From: Paenibacillus sp. E222
GTDB lineage: Bacteria; Bacillota; Bacilli; Paenibacillales; Paenibacillaceae
Length of the DNA stretch: 64,000 nt
Assembly: GCF_013401555.1 (NCBI RefSeq)
Contig: NZ_CP058552.1
Span: 5,022,001 to 5,086,000 of the forward strand
Reading direction: 5' to 3'
Numbering within the stretch: position 1 is the first letter of the stretch; every line of letters starts with the position of its first letter. The position numbers and the translations under genes were made by a program. The notes beneath the pieces were generated by a model. It did no database searches and was not told where the DNA came from. It saw only the letters and a list, made by a program, of their open reading frames with translations. Of this stretch, positions 27,436-36,569 are shown in pieces.

Positions 27436-28515
27436 CTATTCATTCAGCGCCAGCTTCAGTGCCTCCAAATTCTCCCGCATTACGCCGATGTAATCCTTTC
27501 CTGCTGCGATCTCCTCTTCTGTTAACCCTTCAATGGGGTTCAACACAGCCGTTTTGGCGCCTACTTCACTGGCGATAGTCTCTGACACTTTGGATGAAAC
27601 CAATGTTTCGAAGAAAATCGTCTTGACCTGGTGCTCCTTGGCAAAATCAATAACGGACGCCATTTGCGCTGCGGAAGGCTCTTGTTCAGGAGACAGACCG
27701 GCAATCGGTACTTGCTGCAGACCGTATTCCTGTGCAAGATAGCCGAATGCAGCATGCTGTGTGATGAAATCTTTACGTTTGCTGTCTGCTACTGCTGCTT
27801 TGAAATCCTGATCCAGTGCCTCCAGTTTGGCAATGTAGGCATCGGCATTTTGCTTGAATTGCTCCGCATGTTCAGGCGCAGCCTGTGCGAGTCCTGCCTC
27901 GATATTCCGAACTTCCGTCACAGCAAGTGCAGGTGACAGCCAAACGTGTGGATCAAGGCCACCGTGATCATGATCATGTGTATGTCCCTCTTCTGCCTCA
28001 GCGTCATGATCGTGATCATGCTCCTCCGTTGTGGCTTCATCCGCATGGTCATGCGTGTCCGTTGTATCGGCATGTTCGTGATCATGCTCATCTTCTTCCG
28101 ATCCTTCCAGCAGATCGATGCCATGACTCGCTTCCACTTGAATGAGTTTGGCATTGCTCAGACTATCTGTAACTTGATCGATCCAGAATTCCATTCCCGC
28201 CCCATTATAGACAAGCACATCCGCTTTTTCGATGCTCGCAATATCCTGTGGTGTCGGCTCCCAATCATGCGGCTCCATGCCCGCTGGAACGAGTGTATGA
28301 ACATTAGCCAGATCGCCCGCTACATTTTTGGTGAATTCGTACATTGGATAAAAGCTGACTTCAACGTTCAGTTTCGCTTCTTCAGTCTCTGCTGGTACCG
28401 GCGTGTTGGCCGAGCTGATACCGGAATCGGAAGCGGACTGATTTTGTCCACAACCGGCTACGATAAGTGTAAGACTAAATAATAAGGCAAGAGCTGATTT
28501 TTTATTGAATTTCAT
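27436..28515 (-). CDS. znuA: Zinc ABC transporter substrate-binding lipoprotein
   Basis: A cluster A-I metal-binding protein of 359 residues. The signal peptide ends in the lipobox IVAGC with the lipidated Cys22. A long His/Asp/Glu-rich loop (about residues 125-180, many HDH and HEH units) precedes GGLDPHVWLSP, whose His is a zinc ligand; other ligands are expected in GMEPHDWEPTPQD and THAAFGYL-like segments. It captures zinc outside the membrane for ZnuBC. ATG at 28515 has GGAG about 10 bases upstream and overlaps the permease end by 14 bases. The order is znuC-znuB-znuA. Confidence 0.94.
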   Translation of the reverse strand: MKFNKKSALALLFSLTLIVAGCGQNQSASDSGISSANTPVPAETEEAKLNVEVSFYPMYEFTKNVAGDLANVHTLVPAGMEPHDWEPTPQDIASIEKADVLVYNGAGMEFWIDQVTDSLSNAKLIQVEASHGIDLLEGSEEDEHDHEHADTTDTHDHADEATTEEHDHDHDAEAEEGHTHDHDHGGLDPHVWLSPALAVTEVRNIEAGLAQAAPEHAEQFKQNADAYIAKLEALDQDFKAAVADSKRKDFITQHAAFGYLAQEYGLQQVPIAGLSPEQEPSAAQMASVIDFAKEHQVKTIFFETLVSSKVSETIASEVGAKTAVLNPIEGLTEEEIAAGKDYIGVMRENLEALKLALNE

Positions 28516-29389
28516 GTGGCGTATTCTCCCTTGAATGTATGAATAGAGTCGCACGTTGTTGTTTTCTCTCTTTACGATGACGTTTACGGTTATATCGTCC
28601 AATCAGCTTTTGTGCTGATATTCCAATCAATAGAAAGACCAACAGGATGAGAGCAATCGTTCCTCCCGGTGGTGTGTTGAGATGGTAAGAGGTTGTCAGT
28701 CCGCTAAAAATACCGATTAATCCGGTGACGACAGCAATAAGGATTGCTGCTGCAAAGCTGCGTGACAATCTCAGTGCCAGAGCAGCGGGCAGTACAATTA
28801 AAGCAGACACAAGCAATACGCCAACAATCGGCATGGCTGAAGCAACAGTCATTCCTGTCAGGACAGCAAAGGCAAAGGATAAACCTTTAACCTGAATGCC
28901 TCCAATAGAAGCTGTCTCTTCATCAAACGTCAAATTGTACAGTGGCCTTCTGAGTACAATGAAAAAAATCAGTCCGATGACGCACACAGCTGCCATAATC
29001 CACAACTGCATATCACTAACGGCAACGATGGAACCGAACAGGTAAGAGCTGAAAGTCTTGGACAAATTGGTTTTCAGACTCATGAGCACCACAGCAAGGG
29101 CCAGCCCCGACGTCATAATGATCGCTACAGGTACTTCGCTATATGTCAGGTAATTTCGCCGGAGTTGTTCCACCAGCAATGCGCCGATAATCGCAATCGC
29201 AAACCCACAGATCACTGGGTCCAGGTTCATCACAGAACCTACAGCAACTCCTGCCAATGAAACATGGGATAATGTATCCGCCATCAGCACCTGCCGTCGC
29301 AGCATCAGATAAACTCCTAAAATTGGAGCAATGACTCCGATCAGTCCGCCTGCCCAGAAAGCACGCTGCATGAATTCGTACTCAAACAC
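28502..29389 (-). CDS. znuB: Zinc ABC transporter permease
   Basis: A protein of 295 residues with about eight membrane helices, ABC-3 family. Signatures: RAFWAGGLIGVIAPILGVYLML-type N-terminus, ADTLSHVSLAGVAVG (the coupling EAA-like loop), and GVLLVSALIVLPAALALRL. A GTG start at 29389 fits GAGGAG 5 bases away. The gene overlaps znuC by 49 bases and znuA by 14, so the three are translationally coupled. The C-terminus is strongly basic. Confidence 0.93.
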   Translation of the reverse strand: MFEYEFMQRAFWAGGLIGVIAPILGVYLMLRRQVLMADTLSHVSLAGVAVGSVMNLDPVICGFAIAIIGALLVEQLRRNYLTYSEVPVAIIMTSGLALAVVLMSLKTNLSKTFSSYLFGSIVAVSDMQLWIMAAVCVIGLIFFIVLRRPLYNLTFDEETASIGGIQVKGLSFAFAVLTGMTVASAMPIVGVLLVSALIVLPAALALRLSRSFAAAILIAVVTGLIGIFSGLTTSYHLNTPPGGTIALILLVFLLIGISAQKLIGRYNRKRHRKERKQQRATLFIHSRENTPHEIQ

Positions 29390-30048
29390 TGCCACTCCTC
29401 ACTTTCTTGCCGTTCCAGGGTAATCGTCCGATCCAATCGATTGCCCATCTCTTCCAATCCGTGGGTGACCATAATAATGGTTAGTCCATGGACGTCTGCA
29501 TAATGGCGCATCAGATCATAGAACCCTTCACGGCTGCGCCGGTCCATGCCTGTAGTCGGCTCATCCAGTACAAGCACCTGCGGCTGGCCTGCCAAGGCTC
29601 TGGCAATGCAGATTCGCTGCTTTTGTCCACCAGACAGTTCGCCAACCCTGGCGTTGCGGTATTCCCACATGCCGACTTCCCGCAAGCTTCGTTCCACAAT
29701 GGCTTCCTGCTCGGATGTAAATCTGCGGAACAAGCCGAGTTTGCGGTAACATCCGGATCGCACCAGTTCGATCACCGTACTGGGAAATCCACTGTTGAAC
29801 GATGCTACCTGTTGGGGTACATATCCGATGTTCAGCTTACTGCCACGTACGGACTGTGCATTCATATGTACCGTGCCGCTCCAGGGCTGTAACAGCCCCA
29901 GCAGCAATTTCAGCATGGTTGTCTTCGCAGAACCATTCGGTCCTGTAATGCCGACAAACTCCCCCACATGAATATCCAGCGACAGTTGGTCAATGACGGG
30001 CTCTTTGCCGTATCCGAATACCACATCACGCATGGAAGATAGAATCAT
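29341..30048 (-). CDS. znuC: Zinc ABC transporter ATP-binding protein
   Basis: A protein of 235 residues. Walker A is GPNGSAKT at 36-43, with Ala before the Lys instead of the usual Gly, a variation I recall in Gram-positive zinc ATPases. The signature is LSGGQKQR, Walker B VLVLDEPTTGMD, with the switch His in VTHG. It energises ZnuB. GAGG stands 8 bases before the ATG. A Zur-box palindrome lies 12-32 bases upstream, so zinc should repress the operon. Confidence 0.94.
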   Translation of the reverse strand: MILSSMRDVVFGYGKEPVIDQLSLDIHVGEFVGITGPNGSAKTTMLKLLLGLLQPWSGTVHMNAQSVRGSKLNIGYVPQQVASFNSGFPSTVIELVRSGCYRKLGLFRRFTSEQEAIVERSLREVGMWEYRNARVGELSGGQKQRICIARALAGQPQVLVLDEPTTGMDRRSREGFYDLMRHYADVHGLTIIMVTHGLEEMGNRLDRTITLERQESEEWQCLSTNSCSVLSGQAD

Positions 30049-30059
30049 GGTTTTTCCTC

Positions 30060-30080
30060 TTTTCGTAAATATTACGATGT
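30060..30080. promoter_or_regulatory. Zur box upstream of znuCBA
   Basis: The core TCGTAA-ATA-TTACGA is a perfect 6-3-6 inverted repeat, matching the centre of the Bacillus Zur consensus (ATCGTAATNATTACGAT). Located 12 bases before the znuC ATG. Confidence 0.8.
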
Positions 30081-30098
30081 AAAAATGATAAAAAAATT

Positions 30099-30248
30099 TT
30101 ATCTTGTTTCCCGGTGAATGGTCATCTTCTTCAATCGTGGTGAATACTTCTTCAATTCGATCCGTTCCGGATGGTTACGTTTGTTCTTGGTAGTTGTATA
30201 GTTGCGATCTCCGCACTCGGTGCAGGCTAAAGTTACAATGACTCTCAT
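30099..30248 (-). CDS. rpmG: 50S ribosomal protein L33 (Zur-controlled paralog)
   Basis: A 49-residue L33: [20 protein letters not shown] at the start and [17 protein letters not shown] at the end. It keeps the first Cys pair (Cys9, Cys12), but the second pair is missing: Ser stands where KKYCP is usual, and the later Cys is absent. It therefore cannot hold zinc in the normal four-Cys way, like the zinc-free L33 that bacteria switch to when starved. A Zur box 25 bases before the start and its place between znuC and a COG0523 GTPase support this. GGAGG lies about 8 bases before the ATG. Confidence 0.93.
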   Translation of the reverse strand: MRVIVTLACTECGDRNYTTTKNKRNHPERIELKKYSPRLKKMTIHRETR

Positions 30249-30272
30249 GGATAGGGCCTCCTTTGATTTATT

Positions 30273-30293
30273 TAATCGTAATTATTACTATTT
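30273..30293. promoter_or_regulatory. Zur box upstream of rpmG
   Basis: AATCGTAATTATTACTATT centre, an almost complete match to the Bacillus Zur palindrome, with one mismatch in the right arm. It lies 25 bases before the L33 start and 30 bases beyond the GTPase stop. Confidence 0.85.
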
Positions 30294-30322
30294 GATGAGT
30301 TTAGCCCATGCTTTTACGTTTG

Positions 30323-31522
30323 TCAACTCCATGCAGGAAATGGATCTTTCAGTTCTCGCCAGTTCATTAGCATCTCTTCGTCGGTAAGGAGCGTCTCATC
30401 TAACGTCCGTTCGATCTCCAGTCGGTCCATATCTATCCCGATGAACACCAGCTTCGTAACCCGATCGCCCCACTGCTCATCCCAATCCGGAATAGGCGGA
30501 AGTGTATCACCAAAATGCATTTGTCGCTCTTCGTCACTCATTGCGCCTACCCACAACCCGGCTGGTCCCAACTGCTTGGATGTTCCCGCATGACTGAACG
30601 ACACCGCCATATGGTTACGTGTAGCCAGCCACATTAAGCCTTTGGAACGTACAATGCTATCAGGCCATTTCGCAATCCAGCGCAGCAAACGTTCCGGATG
30701 AAACGGACGTTTCCGATGGTACACAAAGGAGTGAATACCATACTCCTCTGTCTCGGGTGTGTGTTCTTCCTTCATTAATTCGCGGATCCAGCCCGCAGAC
30801 TGGCTTGCTTTTTCAAAATCAAACCGTCCGGTATTCAATATCTCCCGCGGGTCAATCTGTCCATGTGTAGTGCGAATAAGTCGGGCTTCCGGCTGCATCG
30901 CGTGCAGTGCTTTTTCAAGTTTGAGCAGCTCCTCTTCCGATACCAGATCACACTTGTTCAATATCAGCACATCACAGAACTCAACCTGATCCGTCAGTAG
31001 ATGAACGATCCCCCGTACATCGTCCTCTCCTGCTTCCTGGCCCCGATCCTTCAACGTTTCTTTGGAGTAGAAGTCGCGCCAGAACTGGGCAGCATCCACT
31101 ACTGTCACCATCGTATCGAGCCGCGTAAATTTCGTTAAATCAATTCCCAGCTCTTCATCAATATACGTAAATGTCTGGGCAACGGGGACTGGCTCTCCAA
31201 TACCTGTCGATTCAATCAATATATAATCAAACGAACCATCCAGCGCAAGCCGCTCCACCTCTTTCAGCAAATCCTCACGCAGCGTGCAGCAGATGCAGCC
31301 ATTGGACATCTCCACCAGCTTCTCATCAATACGTGACAATCCACCACCATCCCGGATCAAGCCAGCGTCAATATTAACTTCGCTCAGGTCATTTACAATG
31401 ACAGCCACTCGCATGCCCTCCCGATTATGGAGCACATGGTTAAGCAATGTCGTTTTGCCTGCACCCAGGTATCCACTTAATACAGTCACTGGAACTCGGG
31501 GTTGTATCTGTTGTTCTGTCAT
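30323..31522 (-). CDS. COG0523 GTP-binding metallochaperone (YciC/ZagA-like)
   Basis: A G3E-family GTPase of 399 residues. The P-loop GYLGAGKTT is at 17-25, the CxCC metal motif in NGCICCTLR at Cys76/78/79, and the guanine motif NKCD in the middle. A CobW C-terminal domain follows (around residues 250-380) with [13 protein letters not shown]. It is thought to deliver zinc to essential enzymes when zinc is scarce. ATG at 31522 fits GGGAG at 8 bases; an ATG two codons earlier is too close. It is divergent from the ycgR-like gene, with a Zur box between. Confidence 0.92.
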   Translation of the reverse strand: MTEQQIQPRVPVTVLSGYLGAGKTTLLNHVLHNREGMRVAVIVNDLSEVNIDAGLIRDGGGLSRIDEKLVEMSNGCICCTLREDLLKEVERLALDGSFDYILIESTGIGEPVPVAQTFTYIDEELGIDLTKFTRLDTMVTVVDAAQFWRDFYSKETLKDRGQEAGEDDVRGIVHLLTDQVEFCDVLILNKCDLVSEEELLKLEKALHAMQPEARLIRTTHGQIDPREILNTGRFDFEKASQSAGWIRELMKEEHTPETEEYGIHSFVYHRKRPFHPERLLRWIAKWPDSIVRSKGLMWLATRNHMAVSFSHAGTSKQLGPAGLWVGAMSDEERQMHFGDTLPPIPDWDEQWGDRVTKLVFIGIDMDRLEIERTLDETLLTDEEMLMNWRELKDPFPAWS

Positions 31523-31617
31523 TTCCATTACTCCCTTCCATTTATCCTTTTTAAACTAAAAAATCGGAATGCTTATGTAGCTTTCACTTGACCGTTAGAC
31601 TGAAAATAACCATTCTT

Positions 31618-31638
31618 TAATAGTAATTATTACGATTA
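31618..31638. promoter_or_regulatory. Zur box in the COG0523/ycgR divergent promoter region
   Basis: ATAGTAATTATTACGATTA centre, nearly the reverse complement of the rpmG box. It is 95 bases before the GTPase start and 161 bases before the ycgR-like start. Confidence 0.85.
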
Positions 31639-31703
31639 ACAAAACAAACTATACCTGAACCTCGTTTCTTTTGTCAACCTAACAAGTTTTGGTCCAGATA
31701 TGT

Positions 31704-31724
31704 AAATCGTAAAAATGTTGATTA
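31704..31724. promoter_or_regulatory. Degenerate second Zur-like site near the ycgR start
   Basis: The left half AAATCGTAA is perfect and the right half TTGATTA is partial. It lies 75 bases before the ycgR-like ATG; possibly a weaker site for the plus-strand promoter. Confidence 0.45.
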
Positions 31725-31799
31725 ATTATAGGGAACGAGTATGATGCGGACGGTACAAGCATATATTTTACCAAAGTCCCGGTTCTGGAGGTTTATCCT

Positions 31800-32834
31800 A
31801 TGAAAATGGCAGCCCATCTTAAGCTCCTGTCATTCCTGATTCCCTGTGCATTTCTTGTTCCCGTGTTGATCACGATGGCTCCCAATTTGAAAGAGGCGTG
31901 GAACAGTGAAGCCTTACAAAATATGAAAACCGTATTTATCAGCATTTTTCTCGAAGCCGCTCCATTTCTGCTCATAGGGGTGCTGTTATCTTCGCTAATG
32001 CAGTGGTTTGTTTCTGAGGAAATGATTCGGAAACTAACGCCCAAGAACCCCGTCGGAGGTGTGCTGGTAGCCGGTCTGCTGGGAATCATTTTCCCGATCT
32101 GCGAATGTGGCATGATCCCGGTCGTGCGACGGCTGATGCATAAAGGCATGCCGCCCTATATCGCGGTGACCTTTATTCTTAGCGGCCCTGTTGTAAATCC
32201 AATTGTCTTTACCGCGACCCTGCTCGCTTTTCCTTCCCATCCCGAAATTACGATCGCCCGTATGGGACTGGCCTTTGCTGTAGCAGCTGCCATCGGTGGT
32301 CTGGTGTATATGTTCGTCCGTCAGAATCCTTTGCGTAAACCGAAGGCTACAGTGACGGAGGTCAAGACACATCCCGGATTTAAAATGGCACAGCCTCATT
32401 CCCATTCTGCCGATCATGATCACGCGCATGATAAAAACTGGCGCAGCTTTTTCATCCATGCGGGTGACGAATTTGTCGATATGAGCAAATATTTGGTGAT
32501 TGGTGCGCTAATAACAGCCTGCATTCAAACCTTTATCAGCCGCAGTGATCTCATTTCTCTGGGTAACGGTCCTGTCGCCTCCTATGCCTTCATGATGGGC
32601 TTTGCGTATGTATTGTCTCTCTGTTCAACATCCGATGCGTTCGTAGCCTCAGCCTTCTCTCACACGTTTGCGTTAGGGCCGCTATTATCCTTTCTTGTTC
32701 TCGGTCCAATGCTTGATTTCAAAAGCACATTGATGCTGCTCTCCACCTTCCGCACCCGGTTTGTTATTGGCTTGAGCCTGGCCATTATTGCTTTAGTTTT
32801 CACAGGGTCATGGTTGATTAACCTTTTAGCATGA
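31800..32834 (+). CDS. Permease of the YcgR / ArsP (DUF318) family
   Basis: A protein of 344 residues with about eight membrane helices in two halves, linked by a His-rich cytoplasmic loop HSHSADHDHAHDKNW (about 200-215). The family motif FPICECGMIPVVRRL, with Cys-x-Cys, and later LCSTSDAFVASAF are typical of these permeases. The B. subtilis relative is YcgR, paired with YcgQ as here. Substrate unproven; the His loop and nearby Zur boxes suggest zinc or a zinc-binding compound. GGAGG lies about 9 bases before the ATG. Confidence 0.85.
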   Translation: MKMAAHLKLLSFLIPCAFLVPVLITMAPNLKEAWNSEALQNMKTVFISIFLEAAPFLLIGVLLSSLMQWFVSEEMIRKLTPKNPVGGVLVAGLLGIIFPICECGMIPVVRRLMHKGMPPYIAVTFILSGPVVNPIVFTATLLAFPSHPEITIARMGLAFAVAAAIGGLVYMFVRQNPLRKPKATVTEVKTHPGFKMAQPHSHSADHDHAHDKNWRSFFIHAGDEFVDMSKYLVIGALITACIQTFISRSDLISLGNGPVASYAFMMGFAYVLSLCSTSDAFVASAFSHTFALGPLLSFLVLGPMLDFKSTLMLLSTFRTRFVIGLSLAIIALVFTGSWLINLLA

Positions 32835-32873
32835 GCATTTATGAATGTATTTAATGATCAAAGAGGTGATTAC

Positions 32874-33857
32874 ATGAACCATCCGGGTTATACAGTGACC
32901 AAATCTCCGGTTACCAAATCTCACCCTATCCAATGGCATAACCTGATTCGTGCGCTGTGGATCGGCGGGCTCGCTGTATACATCATTCATTTGAATACAA
33001 CGGATTCTCTTCATTATTACCTGGCTCCGACGATGCAGCGACTGCTTCTCTGCTGCCCTGTTCCCTTTTTGTTTATTGCCGCCATCATGGGCTGGCACGG
33101 ACTATTCGGTAATAACCAGCTCCATTGCGACTGTGAGCATCCACCTCCTTCAGGATGGGTACGCAGCTCGCTGATGTATGGATTGATTGCCATTCCTTTA
33201 GTACTGGGTTTTCTTATGCCCGACCAGGCACTAGGCAGTTCCATGGCCAGTCAGAAAGGCATGTCTCTATCCTATGGACATCCGGAGATTCGTCGAAAAG
33301 AACCCTTACCTGATACAGCTGAACTGGACATTAAAGATCTATCCAAAAAAACTGCACCTGTCGGATCATCTGTGCCTGCCACGAAAGTACAATTTGTCCC
33401 CCCGGATGAGTACAGTCGTGAATTTGCCGAACTCGCAGAGAAGTTATATGCGGAATCGGTCATTAAGGTATATCCTGAAATTTTCTCCGAGACATTGGGG
33501 TCTATCGATATGTTCCAACGACAATTTGCAGGCAAGGCCATCAGCCTTACCGGGTTTGTGTATCGAGACAAAAGCATGGATCACAAATCTCATTTTGCAT
33601 TAGGGCGATTTCTTGTGATGTGCTGCCCGGCAGACGCGGCGCCCTTTGGCGTGATGATTCATGTCCCAGATGCAAACAGCTATCCTACAGACAGTTGGGT
33701 ACAAATTGATGGCACCATTGGATCGGCTCAAGTGAATGGTGAGGATACCATTGAAATTCAGGCGTCGAAAATAACTCCAGTCGATCAGCCAGCCACTCCT
33801 TACATTTATACCAGCGCAGATTCGGTGAAGGCGTATGATAAGATACAGAATAAATAA
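32874..33857 (+). CDS. TIGR03943 (YcgQ-like) membrane protein
   Basis: A protein of 327 residues: N-terminal membrane helices (LIRALWIGGLAVYIIHL, LLLCCPVPFLFIAAIMG, SLMYGLIAIPLVLGFLM) followed by a soluble part containing FAGKAISLTGFVYRD and GRFLVMCCPADAAPFGVMI, with paired Cys that may bind metal. It matches the TIGR03943 family found directly after YcgR-type permeases. The ATG at 32874 is chosen for AGAGGTG 6 bases upstream; an in-frame ATG 33 bases earlier has none. Presumably the partner subunit of the permease. Confidence 0.85.
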   Translation: MNHPGYTVTKSPVTKSHPIQWHNLIRALWIGGLAVYIIHLNTTDSLHYYLAPTMQRLLLCCPVPFLFIAAIMGWHGLFGNNQLHCDCEHPPPSGWVRSSLMYGLIAIPLVLGFLMPDQALGSSMASQKGMSLSYGHPEIRRKEPLPDTAELDIKDLSKKTAPVGSSVPATKVQFVPPDEYSREFAELAEKLYAESVIKVYPEIFSETLGSIDMFQRQFAGKAISLTGFVYRDKSMDHKSHFALGRFLVMCCPADAAPFGVMIHVPDANSYPTDSWVQIDGTIGSAQVNGEDTIEIQASKITPVDQPATPYIYTSADSVKAYDKIQNK

Positions 33858-33859
33858 GA

Positions 33860-33898
33860 AAAGACCCGAAGCTATGGAATGCATGGCTTCGGGTCTTT
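33860..33898. terminator. Bidirectional terminator between ycgQ and pdp
   Basis: AAAGACCCGAAGC and GCTTCGGGTCTTT are perfect 13-bp arms around a 13-base loop, between convergent genes. Confidence 0.92.
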
Positions 33899-33936
33899 AA
33901 ATTCAGGCATAAGGTTAATCTTGTTTGCCTGATATA

Positions 33937-35238
33937 TTATTCAGTTACGATATCATGCACCAATACAGGTGCATCCGCATGATCTGCAATGGTAATGTTT
34001 TCTTTGATCTTCGCGATTACGTCTGCCACGTCTTCACGATTCGCATGGATCGTTACGAGGGATTCGCCAGCTTTAACCGGGTCACCCACTTTTTTGTTGA
34101 GCATCAAGCCTACAGCCAGATCGATTTCGGATTCTTTCGTTGCACGGCCTGCGCCGAGCAGCATTGCAGCAGTACCGATTTCGTCAGCAACGATACCAGC
34201 TACATATCCGTCTTTATCCGCTGGTACTTCAACCAGATATTTCGCTTGTGGCAAGCGATCCGGGTGATCTACAACTGAAGCGTCTCCGCCTTGATTTGCC
34301 AGGAAGTCCTTGAATTTATCCAGTGCTTTACCGTTCTGGATCACTTCTTTCAATTTCTCCTCAGCATGCTCCAGGGAGTCTGCTTTGCCAGCAAGGAATA
34401 CCATTTGACGTCCAAGCGCCAGACAGAGTTCTTCCAGATCCTTCGGTCCTTTACCTTGCAGCGTAAGAATGGCTTCTTTCACTTCAAGCGCGTTACCGAT
34501 AGCGAGACCCAGTGGTTGGGACATATCGGAAATAACAGCCATTGTTTTACGTCCAACATTGTTACCGATGCTTACCATGGCATGTGCCAGTTCTTTTGCA
34601 TCTTCTGTTGTCTTCATGAATGCACCAGCACCCGTTTTGACATCCAATACGATCGCATCTGCACCTGCTGCAATTTTCTTACTCATGATGGAGCTGGCGA
34701 TCAGTGGGATGGAGTTGACGGTAGCTGTAACGTCACGCAATGCATAGAGCTTTTTGTCTGCCGGCGTGAGGTTGCCACTTTGACCAATAACGGCAACTTT
34801 ATGTTCGTTAACGAGACGGATGAACTCTTCTTTCTCCAACTCAACGTGGAAACCTGCAACAGATTCCAGTTTGTCTGTTGTACCACCAGTATGACCCAAT
34901 CCACGTCCGGACATTTTGGCAACAGGAACATCCAGAGCAGCAACGAGCGGTGCCAGTACCAGCGTTGTAGTATCACCAACGCCTCCTGTGGAGTGCTTGT
35001 CTACCTTGATGCCTTCGATTGCGGACAGATCAATGGTCTCGCCCGAGTTCACCATCGACATCGTCAAATCTGCGCGTTCCTTATCGGTCATATCCTTGAA
35101 GAATACGGCCATGGCCCAAGCACTGACTTGATAATCCGGAATTTCGCCTTGTGTATATCCTTGAACAACAAAATCAATCTCAGCTGTTGTCAGTTCTTTT
35201 CCGTCGCGTTTCTTAGCAATAATGTCTACCATTCTCAT
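33937..35238 (-). CDS. pdp: Pyrimidine-nucleoside phosphorylase
   Basis: A protein of 433 residues of the thymidine/pyrimidine phosphorylase family. It begins [20 protein letters not shown]; the phosphate/substrate region is [20 protein letters not shown], followed by [18 protein letters not shown], the family signature. It splits uridine, deoxyuridine and thymidine into base plus (deoxy)ribose 1-phosphate. ATG at 35238 has GGAG 8 bases upstream; the frame stays open another 111 bases into a repeat copy but has no ribosome site there. Last gene of the deo cluster. Confidence 0.95.
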   Translation of the reverse strand: MRMVDIIAKKRDGKELTTAEIDFVVQGYTQGEIPDYQVSAWAMAVFFKDMTDKERADLTMSMVNSGETIDLSAIEGIKVDKHSTGGVGDTTTLVLAPLVAALDVPVAKMSGRGLGHTGGTTDKLESVAGFHVELEKEEFIRLVNEHKVAVIGQSGNLTPADKKLYALRDVTATVNSIPLIASSIMSKKIAAGADAIVLDVKTGAGAFMKTTEDAKELAHAMVSIGNNVGRKTMAVISDMSQPLGLAIGNALEVKEAILTLQGKGPKDLEELCLALGRQMVFLAGKADSLEHAEEKLKEVIQNGKALDKFKDFLANQGGDASVVDHPDRLPQAKYLVEVPADKDGYVAGIVADEIGTAAMLLGAGRATKESEIDLAVGLMLNKKVGDPVKAGESLVTIHANREDVADVIAKIKENITIADHADAPVLVHDIVTE

Positions 35239-35268
35239 GATGATCTCTCCTTCGTTGTGGGTGATTTG

Positions 35269-35485
35269 TATAGAACACTTTGTGCAGCATTCGTTCCGGC
35301 CCCGGATCGTTCTTTCGATCGCTGTTGTCTCCAAATTTCTTTGAATCACCTTTAGTAAGGTTGAAATTCAGAGACAAAGGCGAACGCTTCGCTTCTTCAG
35401 AATCGATTCCGGGTCCTTCACTACGTGCTTCAAACAAAAGTTTCGATCGAAATCAATGGATTATTGAATATAATATGCAACAATA
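35269..35485. repeat. Structured repeat, copy A (tandem with copy B)
   Basis: About 217 bases, repeated 231 bases later as copy B with scattered substitutions and small indels. It contains the hairpin at 35325-35377: arms TTGTCTC/GAGACAA and AATTTC/GAAATT, and inner ACCTT-TAGT-AAGGT. GATCGCTG precedes it, and AGGCGAACGCTTCGCTTCTT follows. It fills the space upstream of pdp. A related copy is at 59.8-60.0 kb on the other strand. Confidence 0.85.
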
Positions 35486-35499
35486 TCATGTTGTCATCT

Positions 35500-35716
35500 T
35501 ATAGAACACTTTGTTGTTAACCCGTTCCGCCCCCGGATCGTTCTTTTGATCGCTGTTGTCTCCAAATATTCTTTGAATCACCTTTAGTAAGGTTGAAATT
35601 CGGAGACAAAGGCGTACGCTTCGCTTCTTCAGAATCGATTCCGGGTCCTTCACTACGTGTTTCAAACAAAAGTTTCGATCAAAATCAATTGACTTTTGAA
35701 TATAGAATGCAACAAT
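35500..35716. repeat. Structured repeat, copy B (tandem with copy A)
   Basis: The second copy, ending right at the deoD stop codon. The hairpin spans 35556-35609 with arms TTGTCTCC/GGAGACAA, one pair longer than copy A since the right arm carries G where copy A has A. With copy A it fills the whole 477-base deoD-pdp gap, which has no gene. Confidence 0.85.
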
Positions 35717-36423
35717 TACAGCGTAATTGCTGTTTCCAGTGCTACGACCATCATGTCGTTGAACGTTTTTTGGCGCTCTTCGGCGGAAGTCTCTTCGCCT
35801 GTCAGCAAGTGGTCACTTACAGTCAGGATCGTGAGTGCGTTTACGCCAAATTTGGCTGCGAGTGTGTACAGTGCGGTTGTTTCCATCTCCACGCCCAGTA
35901 CGCCGTGCTGCATCAATTTTTCAGTCACCGAACGGTCGTCACGATAGAAAGAATCGGAGCTGAATACGTTACCGACGTGAATTTTCATGCCTTTGGCAGT
36001 TGCGCGGTCATAGGCTTCTTTCAGCAGGGAGAAAGTCGCAATCGGGGAGAAATCATATCCACCAAATACGAGCTTGTTCATGCTGGAATCGGTACATGAA
36101 GCTTGAGCAAGGATAACATCACGAACACGAACGTGTTCTTGCATACCTCCGCAAGTTCCTACACGAATCAGGTTTTTCACACCGTATTCGCTGATCAGTT
36201 CATTTGCATAGATGCTGAAAGATGGAATCCCCATGCCCGAGCCTTGAACCGAGATACGGTGTCCTTGATATGTACCCGTAAATCCGAGCATTCCGCGAAC
36301 TTCGTTGTAACAAACAACATCTTCAAGGTACGTATCTGCAATAAATTTTGCACGCAATGGATCTCCTGGCAAAAGGATTGTTTCTGCGATCTCTCCGGGT
36401 TTAGCTCCAATATGTGTACTCAT
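35716..36423 (-). CDS. deoD: Purine-nucleoside phosphorylase, DeoD type
   Basis: A protein of 235 residues of the hexameric PNP family 1. N-terminus [20 protein letters not shown], with phosphate-site [15 protein letters not shown] and EMETTALY are the nucleoside-site motifs, and the catalytic Asp is in TVSDHLL. It phosphorolyses (deoxy)purine nucleosides. GGAGGAG lies 8 bases before the ATG. It is cotranscribed in the direction deoB-deoD-pdp, although a 477-base repeat region separates it from pdp. Confidence 0.96.
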   Translation of the reverse strand: MSTHIGAKPGEIAETILLPGDPLRAKFIADTYLEDVVCYNEVRGMLGFTGTYQGHRISVQGSGMGIPSFSIYANELISEYGVKNLIRVGTCGGMQEHVRVRDVILAQASCTDSSMNKLVFGGYDFSPIATFSLLKEAYDRATAKGMKIHVGNVFSSDSFYRDDRSVTEKLMQHGVLGVEMETTALYTLAAKFGVNALTILTVSDHLLTGEETSAEERQKTFNDMMVVALETAITL

Positions 36424-36569
36424 AATTAAATCTCCTCCAGTTATCCATATGATTGAATGTAGGGCAGGAACCGGAGCAGCCGCAGCTGCCCCAGAGGTTA
36501 TCCTGTCCGAAGTTATGTTTCAAGAAAATAACAGCTTTCCCCATGTTCAGTTGAAGATAAAAATGTTGA

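Noticed and set aside
27950..28110. His-codon repeats in znuA as a tandem DNA repeat or small antisense gene
   Set aside because: Irregular GATCAT/GACCAT units encode the metal-binding loop of the lipoprotein; no fixed period.
29919..29942. ZnuC Walker A with Ala before Lys as a sign of a dead ATPase
   Set aside because: All other motifs are intact, and this change is known to me in Gram-positive zinc ATPases.
34291..35355. Long open frame on the plus strand opposite pdp (about 354 codons)
   Set aside because: Antisense to a clear pyrimidine-nucleoside phosphorylase, rich in Cys/His/Phe as expected for a codon-bias shadow, no ribosome site and no family motif.
35239..35715. Insertion sequence or transposon remnant in the deoD-pdp gap
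   Set aside because: No transposase frame, terminal inverted repeats or target duplication; the content is two copies of a hairpin repeat.
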